From NCBI GenBank assembly GCA_029204225.1, contig CM055104.1:48554451-48618450 (forward strand): DNA of 64,000 bases, read 5' to 3'. How positions within the stretch are numbered: the first letter of the stretch is position 1; each line of letters starts with the position of its first letter. The notes under the pieces are model-generated. The model worked only from the letters and a program-made list of their open reading frames with translations, was not told the origin of the DNA and ran no database searches. Source of the DNA: Diphasiastrum complanatum (lineage: Eukaryota; Streptophyta; Lycopodiopsida; Lycopodiales; Lycopodiaceae). Shown one piece after another: positions 21,700 through 32,782 of this stretch. The position numbers were made by a program, and so were the translations under genes.

Positions 21700-22215
21700 T
21701 TCAAGAAGAAGTGGAGCAAATGGAGTCTTTATCATTTAGTTATCGGCTCATTAATGTATGCCATGATATATACTAGGCTTGACATAGCATTTTCAGTTAG
21801 TACATTAAGCCAATACATGTCAAACCTTGGTTTATACATTTGAAAGCTCTTTTAAGAGTCTTACAATATTTATAGTCAATAAAAAATTTATGCATATGTT
21901 CTGGAGTCAACTCAACCGTCAATAATCCATTTTTTCTTGAAGGCTATATGGATGATGTTGACACTTGGAGATCAACTTTAGGGTATGTTTTTCCTCACAA
22001 CTATGGTCTTATTTCTTGGAATAGTAAGAAACATACTTCTGTCGCTTTATCCTCTACAAAAGCCGAGTACATTGTTGCTGCACATGTTGCAAAAGAAACG
22101 ATTTGGTTAAGACGCCTCTTATCAAATCTTGGTCTTACTCCTTCACAACCTATGAAGATCTATTATGCTATAGCTTTATCTCTTGATTCTAGGTTTCATT
22201 CCAGGTCCAAGCTTA
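21700..22215 (+). pseudogene. Copia RT end and RNase H (broken)
   Basis: Plus strand. GSLMYAMIYTRLDIAFSVST at 21745-21805 (the Copia RT to RNase H connection), a stop, then WRSTLGYVFPHNYGLISWNS and LSSTKAEYIVAAHVAKETIW (21965-22110), the RNase H core with the conserved Glu. It stops at RFHSRSK, where minus-strand integrase sequence takes over, so the two fragments meet head-on. Confidence 0.85.
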
Positions 22216-22261
22216 GGGTGACTTACCATCAAGAGGCGCACTTCGTAATCTATTTCAAAGA

Positions 22262-22551
22262 TAGTTAGCATTGCCTCACAACACCAAAATGTCAAAGGAC
22301 GAGATTGATCTAATTTAAGAGCTTTAGCACACTCATAAAGTGTCATAGTTATCCTTTCAACCACTCCATTTTGTTTGGATGTCATTGGACAAGAAAGTTG
22401 CCTTGGGATTTTATGTGCTTTACAAACTACAATTAGATCTTTGGAAATATACTCAATTCCATTGTTACATTTCAAAACTTTGATTTTCTTGTTGAATTAA
22501 TTTTCTACCATGCATTTGAAATTCAAGAATGCCTCTTTTACTTGTTCCTTG
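22262..22551 (-). pseudogene. Copia integrase core (partial)
   Basis: Minus strand: HKEQVKEAFLNFKCMVEN near 22500-22550, then CNNGIEYISKDLIVV, PMTSKQNGVVERITMTLYEC and SRPLTFWCCEAMLTIF. The catalytic Glu region (NGVVER) is present. The N-terminal third, including the first catalytic Asp, is replaced by the LTR piece upstream. A stop interrupts the frame near 22480. Confidence 0.85.
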
Positions 22552-23088
22552 TGATAAATTTCCAGCAAGTTCACACGTGTGGGATTTACCATAAATGTGT
22601 GAATGATCTTCCTGAGTTGTGTTAGCAAATAGATCAATTGAAGAGTGAAAATCACAATCTATCTCTAGATTCTATGGCTAAATCACAATCTAGCATGCTA
22701 ATAATCAAAAGATGATTACTTTCACACGTGTGGGGAAAGTACAAAAGAATTTAATGCATGAGCAAAACCTACTCCTTGAGTTAGAGAGAGAATGACAATT
22801 CAAGCTTACAATGTAAAAATCCAAATTACTAGAGAATAGCTTCAATGCCCGCTTCATCATCAAAATTAGTGAGGGATCTCACTTATATATATAGTGGATG
22901 TAATAGCTCGAGGTAGAGGATGCTTCCAATCATATTTTTCCACTTCTAAGAGTAGTATCTACCTAAAATATGACACCTATCACTTTGCATATAGAGAAAT
23001 GCAACTACTTCTACCAACTCTCTACTTGTGTCACTTTCTACAATACAAATGTACAAATGTTCATGCATGTGCCAATACATGTGACTTT
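22552..23088 (-). repeat. Partial Copia LTR inserted between GAG-pre-integrase and integrase
   Basis: Homologous over its length to the left two-thirds of the LTR at 62088-62884: shared TGATAAA start, CCAGCAAGTT(T)CACACGTGTG, CACAATCTAGCATGCTAATA, TAGCTCGAGGTAGA and CATGCATGTG. The TG end is intact at 22552, while the other end stops inside the LTR near 23088. Two CACACGTGTG palindromes (near 22570 and 22722) and a TATATATA stretch near 22885 lie in it. Confidence 0.8.
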
Positions 23089-23650
23089 GACAAAGCACAA
23101 GACTCACAAACATGATTGATGCTACTGAAGGAACTTGGAAGACCAATCACAACTTGCTTTCTAGCCATTACCTCCAATGACTTGAAGTTGAGGTGCCCCA
23201 TCCTTTTATGCCAAACCTCTTGAATATATATTTGCTCTCTTGCAACACATCCAACTTGGTTAGCAATAACACAAGCATATAGTTTGAACAATTTACCTTG
23301 TCTTTTACCTTTTGCAATCAAGATATCCTTCCTTTTGATCATGAAAGCATCTCCATCAAACTCCACTTTGACTCACACTAAGTAAGTTCTTGGTAATAGA
23401 TGGAATGAACAAAACATCCTCCAAATGAACATTCCTATCTGTAGAGAGAGAAATAGGAATTGTGCAAATCCCTTTGATTACACACTCACCATCATTGGCC
23501 GTGTAGATCACCTTCTTGTCATCTTCTATGCCAACAAAGAAGTGAAGTACTCCTTGTGAAAAGTTATGTGTGACCTTGCACCACTATCAATCCACCATGG
23601 ACCTAGATCTCCATCATAAGCAAGCATACTTGAAGACATCACAAAAGCAT
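23061..23650 (-). pseudogene. Copia protease and GAG-pre-integrase
   Basis: Minus strand. Protease active site PWWIDSGARSHITFHKEY near 23565-23615, then KKVIYTANDGEC and VLFIPSITKNLV, a stop near 23372, then KRQGKLFKLYACVIANQVG, EVWHKRMGHLNFKSLEVMA and CESCALSKSH near 23090-23110. The last residues before the LTR piece are LSKSH; what follows in frame is LTR sequence. Confidence 0.82.
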
Positions 23651-24504
23651 CATCATTTGAGTTTTGAACATCCAAACCATACTGATCAAGAGTCAGATTA
23701 CCTTTCTTGTCTCCTTGATCTCTCTTCTTCTTGTAGCACTCTCTTGCAAAGTGTCCTTTGATGCCACAATAGAAGCACTTGAGCTTTGACCTATATTTCC
23801 TTTTTCCATTTGAAGAAGACTCCCCTTGATCTTGCCCTTAAGACCACTTGCTTTTGTTTTGCCCTTGAATTTGCCCTTGATGAACATAGCCTGCTCTCCA
23901 ATTTGAGATGTTGACAAAGATCCACCTCTTGCTTGAAGCCCATATTCTTCATTGATCAAGATATCTTGAAGATCCATCAAACTTGGAAAAGTTCTTTGAA
24001 TAGCAAGACTTTGTACAATGTTAGCATGAGCATCCAATAAACCATTAAGAATAACTTGAACAAGCTCTCCTTCCTTAATGTTCTCATCAATGCAAGCCAA
24101 CTCATCATTCAAAGCTTTTACTTTCAAAACAAAAGTATTTGGACTCTCTTCACTCTTTTGCAAACATTGAAAGATTTTTCTTCTTATTTCAACACTCTAG
24201 AAGTAGACTTGGATTCATAAAGCTTCTTCAAAGCTTCCCAAACCTCCCTTGATGAAGTACACTTACCAACTTCCTTGAGAAGTTCATTGGTAACATTCAT
24301 CTTTATCATGTGTAGAGCTCTTTGGATCTCTTGTTATACCTGAATTATTCTTGTTGTGTTGCTGGCCTCTCCTTAAAACCTACAACAATATCCAAAACAT
24401 CAGTCATCTCAAGAAGTGATTCCATCCTCACTTTCCACAATGCATAGTTGCTTGAGGTAAGCTTATCATTGTCTTCCAACATGTATCCACTTGATGTAGC
24501 CATG
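23650..24504 (-). pseudogene. Copia gag with zinc knuckle
   Basis: Start MATSSGYMLEDNDKLTSSNY at 24504, then LWKVRMESLLEMTDVLDIVV. After a frame change near 24170-24345 come MQKSEESPNTFVLKVKALND, VILNGLLDAHANIVQSLAIQ and AMFIKGKFKGKTKA. The knuckle (CFYCGIKGHFARECYKKK) lies near 23730-23785 in another frame. Several frameshifts; dead. Confidence 0.85.
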
Positions 24505-24879
24505 TTACTATGACTTGATCCTACTCTTTCAACTTGTTCCAATGCACAAAGGACTCTTTTGAACAACAATAAATGTTTTCAAAAAGAAATCACAAAGATA
24601 TGGAACCTCTCAATTCTCTTCTAGCACTTATATCAAGCTAATCAACACATAGAATAGTAAAATCTTGATCAACTTATGATCTATCCTCAATCTAGTGACT
24701 CTTGCCACTTCCTAAGTTTGAAACACACTCAAATAAAGTATAGCAAAATCACAAATAGACATCCAATCAAAATTAGGATTTTGACAAAATCACAAAAACT
24801 GAATATTTCAAATTCTACATGCAATTGCCTAATACTTGATATGCAATCTTGTAGCCACCACTTAGGAATTTCTAATGCA
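24505..24879 (-). other. Probable leader of the minus-strand Copia gag
   Basis: A/T-rich sequence between the gag start at 24504 and an RNase H fragment. No primer-binding site or LTR end was recognised, so assignment as leader is by position only. Confidence 0.3.
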
Positions 24880-25213
24880 TAACAAATCGGCCAAATCCAG
24901 TACGTGAAGTGTGAAATTCAGATTCAAAAATAATGTAATAGCGCTTTGATTGTCACAATAGAGGGTCGTTGGATGTGACTGCAAAATTTTGATATTTGCA
25001 AGCAGGTTCCTCAGCCAAATTGTCTCCTTGGTAGCACTTGTGGCAGCTATGTATTCCAATTCTATTGAAAATAATGCTACCAAGGTCTATTTTTGGCTGT
25101 TCCATGAGATTGGGTCTTGGTTGAACAAGAAGACAAATCCAGAGGTTGATTTTCGTGTGTCAATATCTCCTGCCCAATGGATTTTCCAAATCAAAGATCA
25201 TCATCAAGCATAG
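24880..25213 (-). pseudogene. Copia RNase H (broken)
   Basis: Minus strand: HWAGDIDTRKSTSGFVFLFN near 25130-25190, then ISWNSQKQ, LVALFSIELEYIAATSATKE, TIWLRNLLANIKI and TTLYCDNQSAITLFLN (conserved Copia RNase H blocks with Asp and Glu of the active site). It belongs to a different element copy from the adjacent gag, since RNase H lies upstream of gag here. The frame changes once near 25080. Confidence 0.85.
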
Positions 25214-26279
25214 AGGAAGCACATGGATATAGTGGCAAATTGGTGGAATGCTCTTCAAAGGTGTTGGCAAATGATTTCTACCAAAGAATTCTTATCACGG
25301 ATATGGAGAGGGTGATGCTATGATGGATCCCTTGGATGATCTACACTTCTTATGCATACCAAAGGATCCACTCAAAAAGTTCACAAAGTCCTTGGATGAT
25401 CTAATACCTTACCAAGCTATTTTTTGAGGAGTGTGAAAAATTGGCAAAAATCTAGCTTGGCAATTTTATGTTTTATGTTTGTAAGTACATTTCACGCGTG
25501 AGGAGCATGTTCCCATGTGTGTAAAATAGTTAGAATTCGTCTATAATATTGACCTTAGGGGTGTCATAAAGTTTTATGGTCAAGCATCTAGGTGTCATAA
25601 GTCGATAGGGCCAATTTGGCCTTTGCTGGTAAAAAAATCAAGTACACTTGGTTTGTGTTGATTTGACCAAAAGTCAAAGATGACAAAATCGAACTAGTTA
25701 GGTTGCTTACACATGTCAAGTTTAGGTTTGATGAGTGATGCATCCTATGTGGTGGCAAAAGTCAAAGAGTCCAATCATAAGAGAGAGATGTGTTGTAAGG
25801 GTCCAATCAAAAGTAAGGGATGTTGCATCACACATCCAATAGGATTAGAGAGGCTATGATTGAGGGGTCCAATAGGATTGTAGCATGGATCTCCATGACT
25901 TCAATATGTACTTTGAGTTTTTAGCATAATCTAATGTGAGTTTTTGAGTCAATTTGGAGATCTCTCAATTTTGTGTGTATTTTCTCTCTCTATACCAAGG
26001 AGCAAAATTGGTCTATTCTCTCTCTACTTGAGGAGAGGAGCTTAATTTGCCTTAGTTTTTTCATGATGAGCTCCACACGTGTGAAACAGCTTCGGTTATG
26101 AATGTATGCATGTAGATTCGCCTCTTTGCCTTAGAATTTGACATTGATCTTGGATTTCAATCAATAGTTGATCTAAAGTGCAAAAGCATTGCTGAGGAGA
26201 TCAATTTCACACATTAGGGCATTCCCACACCTGTGAATTTTCAAATGAACAATTTACCCATCGTCTGCACCTCTCTCCG
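25214..26279. other. Intergenic, possibly LTR-derived
   Basis: No coding content recognised. Contains a CACACGTGTG palindrome near 26074 and CACACCTGTG near 26228, the same motif as in the Copia LTRs at 22552 and 62088, and a short direct repeat CCTTGGATGATCTA at about 25338 and 25391. Probably an LTR remnant, but no termini were found. Confidence 0.35.
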
Positions 26280-26399
26280 TCACCATCTTAGCCGAGCGCC
26301 TTCTCTCCCATCTCAGCCGAGCACCTTCTCTCCCATCTCAGCCGAGTCTCCTTTTCTTATTATCTCGACCAACACAGGTGTTTAACAAAAAATATTTTT

Positions 26400-27260
26400 G
26401 AAATCTCAACCGAAGGCTTCCGTTGGCATCTCAATTGCAGTCATCCATCAGATCTCAACTGACGACTTTGCGTCAGATCTCGATTGTAGAGATCCGTTAG
26501 ATCTCGACCGAGGACTTTGCGTCAGATCTCGACCGAAGACATCAGTCAGATATCCATCGAAGACATCAGTTAGAACTCGTCCGAAGACATCAATCAGATC
26601 TCGACCGGGTCTGAGCGTCAAATATCGACCGGGTCTGAACTTCAAATCTCGACCAAGTTTTTCCTTTTTGATCTCAACTGAGGATTCTACTTCAGCTCTC
26701 AACCGCGTCATTTTCAATTTAGTCTTGACCGCCAACCTCCATCAGCTTTCGACCGTCGGGTCTGCTTGAGAACTCGAGCGACGACATTGATTGCAATCTC
26801 GACCGACGAGTCTACTGGAACATCTTGACCGACGAACCATACAAGCTCAAATCTCAACCAAATAGTCTTGTGAAATCTGGACCGCGTTGCTTCTAGTCCA
26901 TCTCACCGAACCACCACACTCCTTCACCATCTCGCCAATGTCTCTTCACTCAATCTTGACCGAATTGTAACCTTCAACTCTCAGTGACTCCACTCCATCA
27001 TGCTCTCGACCGAGCAGTAACCTTCAACTCTCAGCCGTGCCACTCCTCGATCACCATCTTGATAGAGCCTTCCCTCCATCAACACTTGACCGACCCCTTC
27101 ATCAGATCTCAACCAAAGAAATCCATCAGATCTCAACCGAAGCCCTTCGTCAGATCTCGACCGACAAAGCACTTCATTACGATCTCGACTGAAGCACTTC
27201 GTTACGATCTCGATCGAAGCACTTTGTTACCATCTCGACCGAGGGCACTTTTTCAATTTT
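26400..27260. repeat. Degenerate minisatellite, period about 24-25 bp
   Basis: Repeated unit with core ATCTCGACCGAAGACATCAG. At least eleven consecutive units are clear between about 26400 and 26700 (starts such as ATCTCAACTGACGACTTTG, ATCTCGACCGAGGACTTTGC, ATCTCGACCGGGTCTGAGCG). More widely spaced units reach 27250. A plus-strand open frame of 123 codons (26398-26769) exists only because the unit lacks stops; its Arg/Ser/Lys-rich product matches no family. Confidence 0.85.
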
Positions 27261-28520
27261 CGACCGGACCATCAGATTTTTTTCGCGTTTTTTCAAAACC
27301 TTCGGGTTTTTCGTCCAAAACATTCGGGTTTTTCTCCAGTGCCTTCTGAGTTTTTGCATGTTTTTCCATCACCCTCACAATTTTCAATTTTTTCCACCAT
27401 CCCCGACCTTCGCTTTCTTCGCTTTTTCCACTGCCCTAGACTATCACAGCCTAATCCGATTTTTTGTTTTGTGAACACCCTAGCATTTTTTGTACCATTA
27501 CCCTCAAACATTCGCTTTTTAATTTTTTTAGCATTACCAGAGACCTTCGTATTTTTCTCTTTTTGACCTTCGCATTTTTCGTCTTGTTACACTAACTCGT
27601 GGTCCACAACAAGAGGCATACATAAACTGCATCTACCACGTCGACACCACATATTACTCAGATTATTTCGCTATCTTACCCCCTTCGCTGTTTTTCGCTG
27701 TTTTTAACTTCGCATTTTTTACAACCAGAAACTGTCGGTTTTCCATCACCTTTACCTTGTTGCATTTTTCGCATTTTTTACCATAACCCTAAACTTCACA
27801 TTTTCAATTTTCCACCTTAATCGTAGACTGTCGCATTCTTGGTTTTTCGTTTTCTTCGTCTAAACCCTTACCTTTGCAATTTTTGCTTTCGCCACCTTCG
27901 TGTTTTTTTTTGAGACTTCACGTTTTTCTTCAACCTTCGCTTTTTTAGAGTGGTCGCCTTTTCATTTTCGCCTTCACCCTTTTTGCTTTCATCATTTTCG
28001 CCTTCTCCCTTTTCGCCATAACCCTAAACTGTTGTTTCTTTTTGCTTTTTCGGGTTTTTTCCACCTTCTCGTTTTTCGGTGTTTCGAGCCATCACCCTAG
28101 AGTGTCGCTTTTTTGGCATTTTTAGTGTTTCGAGCCATCACCCTAGTCTCGCTTTTTTGGGTTTTTCCCACCTTCAAGTTTTTTGCCTATTTTTCAAAGC
28201 CCTAAAACCTTCGCTTTTGTATTTTTACCGTTGCACTCAACCTTCGCATTTTTTGCTCTTCTGAACCCTAAAACTGTCGCGTTTTTCGTTTTTCCACAAC
28301 CCTAAATTGTCATATTTTTCATTTTTTTAACCACTCTAAACCTTCATTTTTTTCGTTTTTTATCTACACCTTCACTTTCTTCGCTTTTTAAGTTGACATA
28401 TTTTTTATTTTTTGAAAATTTCGCGAGTTTTTTGGATTTTCGAGATTTGCTGATCTTTAAAATTTTCGAGATTCTCTGATTTTTTTCGAAAATCTCTCGT
28501 TTTCAAGCTTTTCCGCATTT
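27260..28520. repeat. T-rich degenerate repeats with ACCTTCGC / CCCTAAAC motifs
   Basis: Irregularly spaced units of the form ..CCCTAAAC-TTCGC-ATTTTTCG-TTTTTCCAC, for example near 27418, 27784, 28021, 28205, 28263 and 28302. No coding potential. It lies just upstream of gag-like sequence, so it is read as the leader of the Gypsy-like element. The CCCTAAA pieces are isolated and are not telomere arrays. Confidence 0.65.
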
Positions 28521-28719
28521 TTTCAGGATTTTTCCTATTAAAAAAAAAATAGAACAATTTTTTTTAAAAAGACAAAAATACCAAAAACCCATACAAAACA
28601 CAAAAAAGACAAAATAGTACAGAATGGACCACCATACTAATCCAAATATCCCAGCAGATTATCCATATAAAATGCGGTCCCCTACAGTTGAATAAATCAG
28701 ACGTCGCAGGTTCTACCGA

Positions 28720-29035
28720 ATGCGGTCCAACATACACGAGCCCTCCACAAATCCATTCAAGGGACAAGAACCTGATAGGACTGAGTCTTCACGAGCACAA
28801 GCCCATGTTCATGGTGTTGAAATATCGCACGCCAGAACAAATCTTAATGGAACTTCTGCCACTCACAGAGCTCCTATTGAGAGACATACACCCAAGTTAG
28901 ATCGACCAAAGTTTGACGATAGTTCGGACCGTCAAAGACTCTTGCAAATCTTTGAGAATGCATGTGATGTTTACGGCGAAACATCCCCCGACGTTATGGT
29001 CCAACTGTTTTCCAAATGAAAGAGCTGCAAAAAAA
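28720..29035 (+). pseudogene. Gypsy gag fragment
   Basis: Plus-strand frame of 99 codons ending KLDRPKFDDSSDRQRLLQIF, ENACDVYGETSPDVMVQLF. It aligns by eye with IPKYDKSSDPIRFLQIY and QACEIYDDRTPAEKLMLFP in the complete element (40491-40712), the start of a Gypsy capsid domain. Truncated after QLF. Downstream 29036-30378 has decayed coding-like sequence that I cannot assign. Confidence 0.6.
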
Positions 29036-30378
29036 AAAGATGAAGACGACTGTGAACCTGCAAAATAAAACGAGCTCCTCACCTAGCAAGTGGTGGTCGA
29101 AGCTCGACATTGCAAGGGTCCAAGGCTGCAACTGTAGAACTATCCGTTCTTTCACCCTTCCACCAAGCCTTCATCATGTTTCCTTACCGTTAGCAAACCA
29201 TCCATCCAAATCTGTTCCTACCACCAATTTCTTGATGATAAGTTAATTCGCTTGAAGACTGTTAACCCAAAGTTTGTGTGACCTACCGATCGAAGGTTCT
29301 CCTCTTCTCGTCAAGACAAGAGCATCGACAAGACTGAAACTTCAACTGAGAGAGGAACTGCAGAAACACCTAGAAGCGAAATGGAGGATACAGACCTCCC
29401 ATAAGTTAGTGCTTGCCAAGAAACCAGAGATGAAGCCATCCATGGAAGAAGCAAAAGACAAAAAAAAGAAAGCACTTAGGCATGCAAGTTGTAAAGCTAT
29501 TGGGAGCTCTCCAATTTTGAGAATGTCAACCACTTGCAGCAATAAGACATTCTGGTTACACTGCAGCAAATTTTGAAAGCAGTTTTGATAAAGACTGGCA
29601 ATAATAAACACTTGATTTTATGCAAGCGAACGAGGATTTACGCTTTTCCAAGTGGTAGTCGAGAATGCCAATGCGGAAGCAGAATGACATCATTGAATAT
29701 GAGTTGTAGTGGATTCTGCAACACATTAGGGGTGGGATGATGTTGGCCGATTCTGATGAATCTCCAAGATACTCAGCCAGAGCTACCCAAGAGCACCTCT
29801 CACCTTAGACCGAAGAGGTCTCTAAGAAGACGAGACTAAGGAAGACCGAGAGCCGAGTATGAGAGCCGAGAAATGCTAGTTAGGAGTGACAAGCAAGAAC
29901 TGTGTAAGCCTCATGGTGAATCCCGAAAGATGGAATGACCATGTAGGAACTAGTATTTCTAGGCAAAGTAATAAATGCAAGTAGATCCCTCTTAAAGAAA
30001 GTAGAGTGAGCCACCTTTTGATGGTAGTGGAGAGCATTATTTCCACTCGTAATTTGTGAAATGTGGAAATGCCAATAAGATGCCACTTAAGGAGCTCTCT
30101 CGTTTATTTAAGAGACTCTCTCTTTGAGAAGAGGAGATTTTGTGATATGTACCTACTCCATGCTGAATTGAGAAGAGCCTCCATGAGTTTTGGTGCATCC
30201 ATTGAGCTCCTTGATCATGCTTGTTTCTTGAGTGATGCATTCATGATCTTGCCCTTCCCTCCTTTGTGTGTGGTTGTGGATAGTAGAGTGGATTAGTTTC
30301 CTGCTTTCCTAGACCCAGGCCAAACAAGCCCTAAAGGCTTGTCAGTAATTTATGGAGTAGAAGGCTCATCCAACCCCA

Positions 30379-31400
30379 GTGGTAATTTCAATGCCACCTC
30401 TCTTTGATGCTACACAGGCAAGCACGAGCCAAGATCAAGGCCAACAGACAGCAGAGGACACAAGTCAGGATCAGGGGTTAGGCGAGCAAAAACAAGGGCC
30501 TCTCGATATTGGAGCAGACACGCAGGACCAAGGCCAAGACATGGGCCCCATCCAGCGCCAAGGAGAAGGACAAGCCTCATCATCACGAGGATCATGCTCT
30601 ATATCTGCCAGCTGGACCTTCAGATGCCCCAAATCCATGGAGGAAAAGATCAACGAATTCCTATCAAAATATCTCCATGAGTCTTCTAGAGACGGCTGAT
30701 AGATCTCATTTACAGCCCAAACCATCAAAGGAAACGAGCTGCAAGCACTCCCCACCTTCCACCCACAATTAGAGTTGCGTCAGCAGTTGTTTGAACACGA
30801 CCTTGTGGCCACCAGGGTGTATGTGACTAGTCCGCAACAACTCAAGGTGAACGCGCATTTCTTGCCATGCACAGGACGATACAAATGGGCGGAATGCGAC
30901 ACCCCTCTGGACAAAATCACCCTCAATAATTGTAATTGGCCGAGAATTTCATCAGAATACGGGTGGAATACGGATGTAGACGAAGGGCTCTCATCTAGTT
31001 TTCTAGCAAATATCTCAACTGCCCTGACCCAATAGTCCGCGAGGCAACAACTTATGCCCGAGACTTGGAATATCTGATGGATATAGAGACCAAGTGGGAT
31101 AATTTTCTCCCACCAATCCGTTTTGATCCTAATAAGGCATTGGCCTCAGATTGCGAAGATCAACTGGCAATCGCTCGTGTGTATTACCGAGCCGTCCTTC
31201 CGAGATGAGCCATTTTCAAGCTTGGATCGATCAACTATGGATCACCGGCATCCACAAGTCCCTGCACACAAATAAAGACTTGAAAAATATTGGTAGAATC
31301 ACCTTTGTGGAAGATGTAACGACGTACTTGATCAACCAGCGGCAAGCCAAGCGCTCTCTTTACTGAACCGGCAGAGTGCTGAGGGACCGACACTAGTTTA
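30379..31400 (+). pseudogene. Unassigned retroelement ORF (Gln/Asp/Gly-rich) and tail
   Basis: A low-complexity stretch rich in DQGQ (30415-30590), then in shifting frames QQLFEHDLVATRVYVTSPQQ, FLPCTGRYKWAECDTPLDKI, ATTYARDLEYLMDIETKWDN and LAIARVYYRAV. Frames change at about 30700, 31035 and 31205, suggesting an originally continuous protein. No zinc knuckle, protease or RT motif was found. Its last part is shared with 40741-40951, so it is a constant part of this non-autonomous family. Function unknown. Confidence 0.45.
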
Positions 31401-31764
31401 GGCCATGGGTCCTGTTGGGGGTATTTCCAACACAACGTGAGCAAAGGGATAAATTTAATAATAAATGTGTTGCAAGGGCATGGCTTCCTACGTGTATAAG
31501 CCCATGACCCAATGAGCACGCAAGCTAAATGTAAATAGAAATAATAGACTTGGGCCCTTTGTAATTAAAATAAAACTTGAGGCCCAAAGTCAAGTTAGAA
31601 CTTAGAGTTTACTTTTTTAGAGTTGGGTCCAATTTTGGACTCACATGAATATTGTGATTTCTAATGTACGTTTTGTGGACCCTTGGATCAAGTTGTGTCC
31701 AAGATGAACGGATAGGATCAATGTGAATATAAGCCAATAGGATTTTGGGGCAAGGGCCTTCCCC

Positions 31765-31774
31765 ATTTATAAAA
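31765..31774 (+). promoter_or_regulatory. LTR TATA-like box
   Basis: CCCCATTTATAAAAAG within the LTR, conserved at the matching place in the LTRs at 38168 and 40952 (ATTTATAAAAAG and ATTTATAAATCG). Likely LTR promoter, inferred. Confidence 0.5.
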
Positions 31775-31978
31775 AGACACCGTTTGTACTCTATTTCCAT
31801 GCTTAATGAGAAGGAAAAAACTCTACCATTTTTGGAAGAGAAGCATCCTCATTTGCTATTCAATGCTTGCTATTGCTCATTGTTTTTCATTTGCTTTCAA
31901 GTTCATACTTTTTGGTTTCAATATTTTATGTTTCTCCCTTAGCAAGTACAATGAGCATTTGATTTGAGCTAACCTCCA

Positions 31979-31989
31979 CCCCCCCCCCC

Positions 31990-32055
<66 letters not shown>

Positions 32056-32100
32056 TCTATCCATCTAACTCTCTCTCTCTCCCCCCCTCCCTCTCTTTCA
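31979..32100. repeat. Poly-C tract followed by (CT)n microsatellite
   Basis: About 22 consecutive C, then roughly 30 CT units with minor breaks, inside the LTR. The corresponding place in the two other LTR copies has a shorter CTTCCTCTCTTCC-type tract, so this is a local expansion. Confidence 0.95.
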
Positions 32101-32292
32101 CTACAAATCATGTGGAATGCTAGCTTAGGGGAGTAGTAGAGTTAGTGGGAGTAGTGTTAAAGGTGGTAGTTTAGTGTAAGAAGTAGAGAACTATCTAAAA
32201 GTAGCATCTTTACATAGTTAGGTACCTATCCAGTGTTCTAACCCTTGTTGACAGGCGGGAGGGCTACTACTAGCAAGACGTTCGACCCTACA

Positions 32293-32782
32293 CAATTATA
32301 TGATAATTTTGGTAGGTCATGTGGTAATTGTCATGTGTTCCTAGTTTTTGTACATCTTTTGGATCAAAGAAGTCACAACATATTCAAGTTTTTTTTTGAA
32401 TAACCTATTCTTAAGCAGTAAAGAGAGCAGTCACCACAAATGGAAAGATATATGATAAATTATTTCATTTCATATGTTGATTATGACATGTTTTTTAGTT
32501 ATTGTAAAATCTTATGAGTCAAAGACAAGCATGACATATTGCACTTTTGTTTGAGTAAGTTCATCTTGAGCATCTGATAGATGAGCCACTGAGACTTGGT
32601 GCTGATTTGCAAAGCATCTCAGCAATGAATTTATGTTGTCGATTGTTAAAACATTACAGCTAATTGGAACCACTTTGCATTCTAAGGTCATGAATTCTAG
32701 AGCAGAAGAAGCTCAACTAAGGACCACATATAGATGAGGTGGGGATCTGTCCACTGAGACTTGTAACAACAATTTCAGGAAA
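32293..32782. other. Intergenic
   Basis: Follows the Gypsy-like 3' LTR. No gene, repeat or element recognised. Confidence 0.5.

Larger units (their letters stand above)
22262..24504 (-). mobile_element. Minus-strand Copia element fragment (gag to integrase) with LTR piece inside
   Basis: Minus-strand order: gag 24504 to about 23720 with zinc knuckle, protease, GAG-pre-integrase to about 23089, then a 537-bp LTR-derived piece (22552-23088), then integrase to 22262. No LTRs or primer site of its own were located. RT and RNase H are absent at the low end. Same lineage as the gag-protease piece at 49610-50190. Confidence 0.75.
26280..32292 (+). mobile_element. Gypsy-like element, 5' end lost, long repetitive leader and 3' LTR
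   Basis: Plus strand. A leader of more than 2 kb built of degenerate short repeats (26300-28520) is followed by gag-like sequence (28720-29035), further decayed coding-like sequence (to about 31400) and a 3' LTR (31413-32292). The LTR is the same family as the two LTRs of the complete element at 38168-41761, and the 90 bp before the LTR is also shared with it (for example CAAGCTTGGATCGATCAA), which identifies this copy as its relative. No 5' LTR or primer site was found; left boundary is approximate. Confidence 0.6.
31413..32292 (+). repeat. 3' LTR of the Gypsy-like element
   Basis: TGTTGGGGGTATTTCC start, ..ACCCTACA end, same family as 38168-39007 and 40952-41761. Shares GACTTGGGCCC, TTGGGGCAAGGGCCTTCCCC, ATTTATAAAAAG (TATA-like, near 31765) and the U5 segment TTGACAGGCGGGAGGGCTA at 32248-32266. 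Longer than its relatives because of an expanded C/CT tract. Confidence 0.88.

Noticed and set aside
26398-26769. 123-codon plus-strand ORF with RPKTSVR-type repeats, looking like a repetitive protein
   Set aside because: It is produced by the stop-free 25-bp minisatellite, and a frame is also open on the opposite strand. No non-repeat domain or gene context.
27784-28310. CCCTAAA pieces suggesting a telomere or interstitial telomeric array
   Set aside because: They are single copies separated by 40-230 bp of T-rich DNA and never in tandem.
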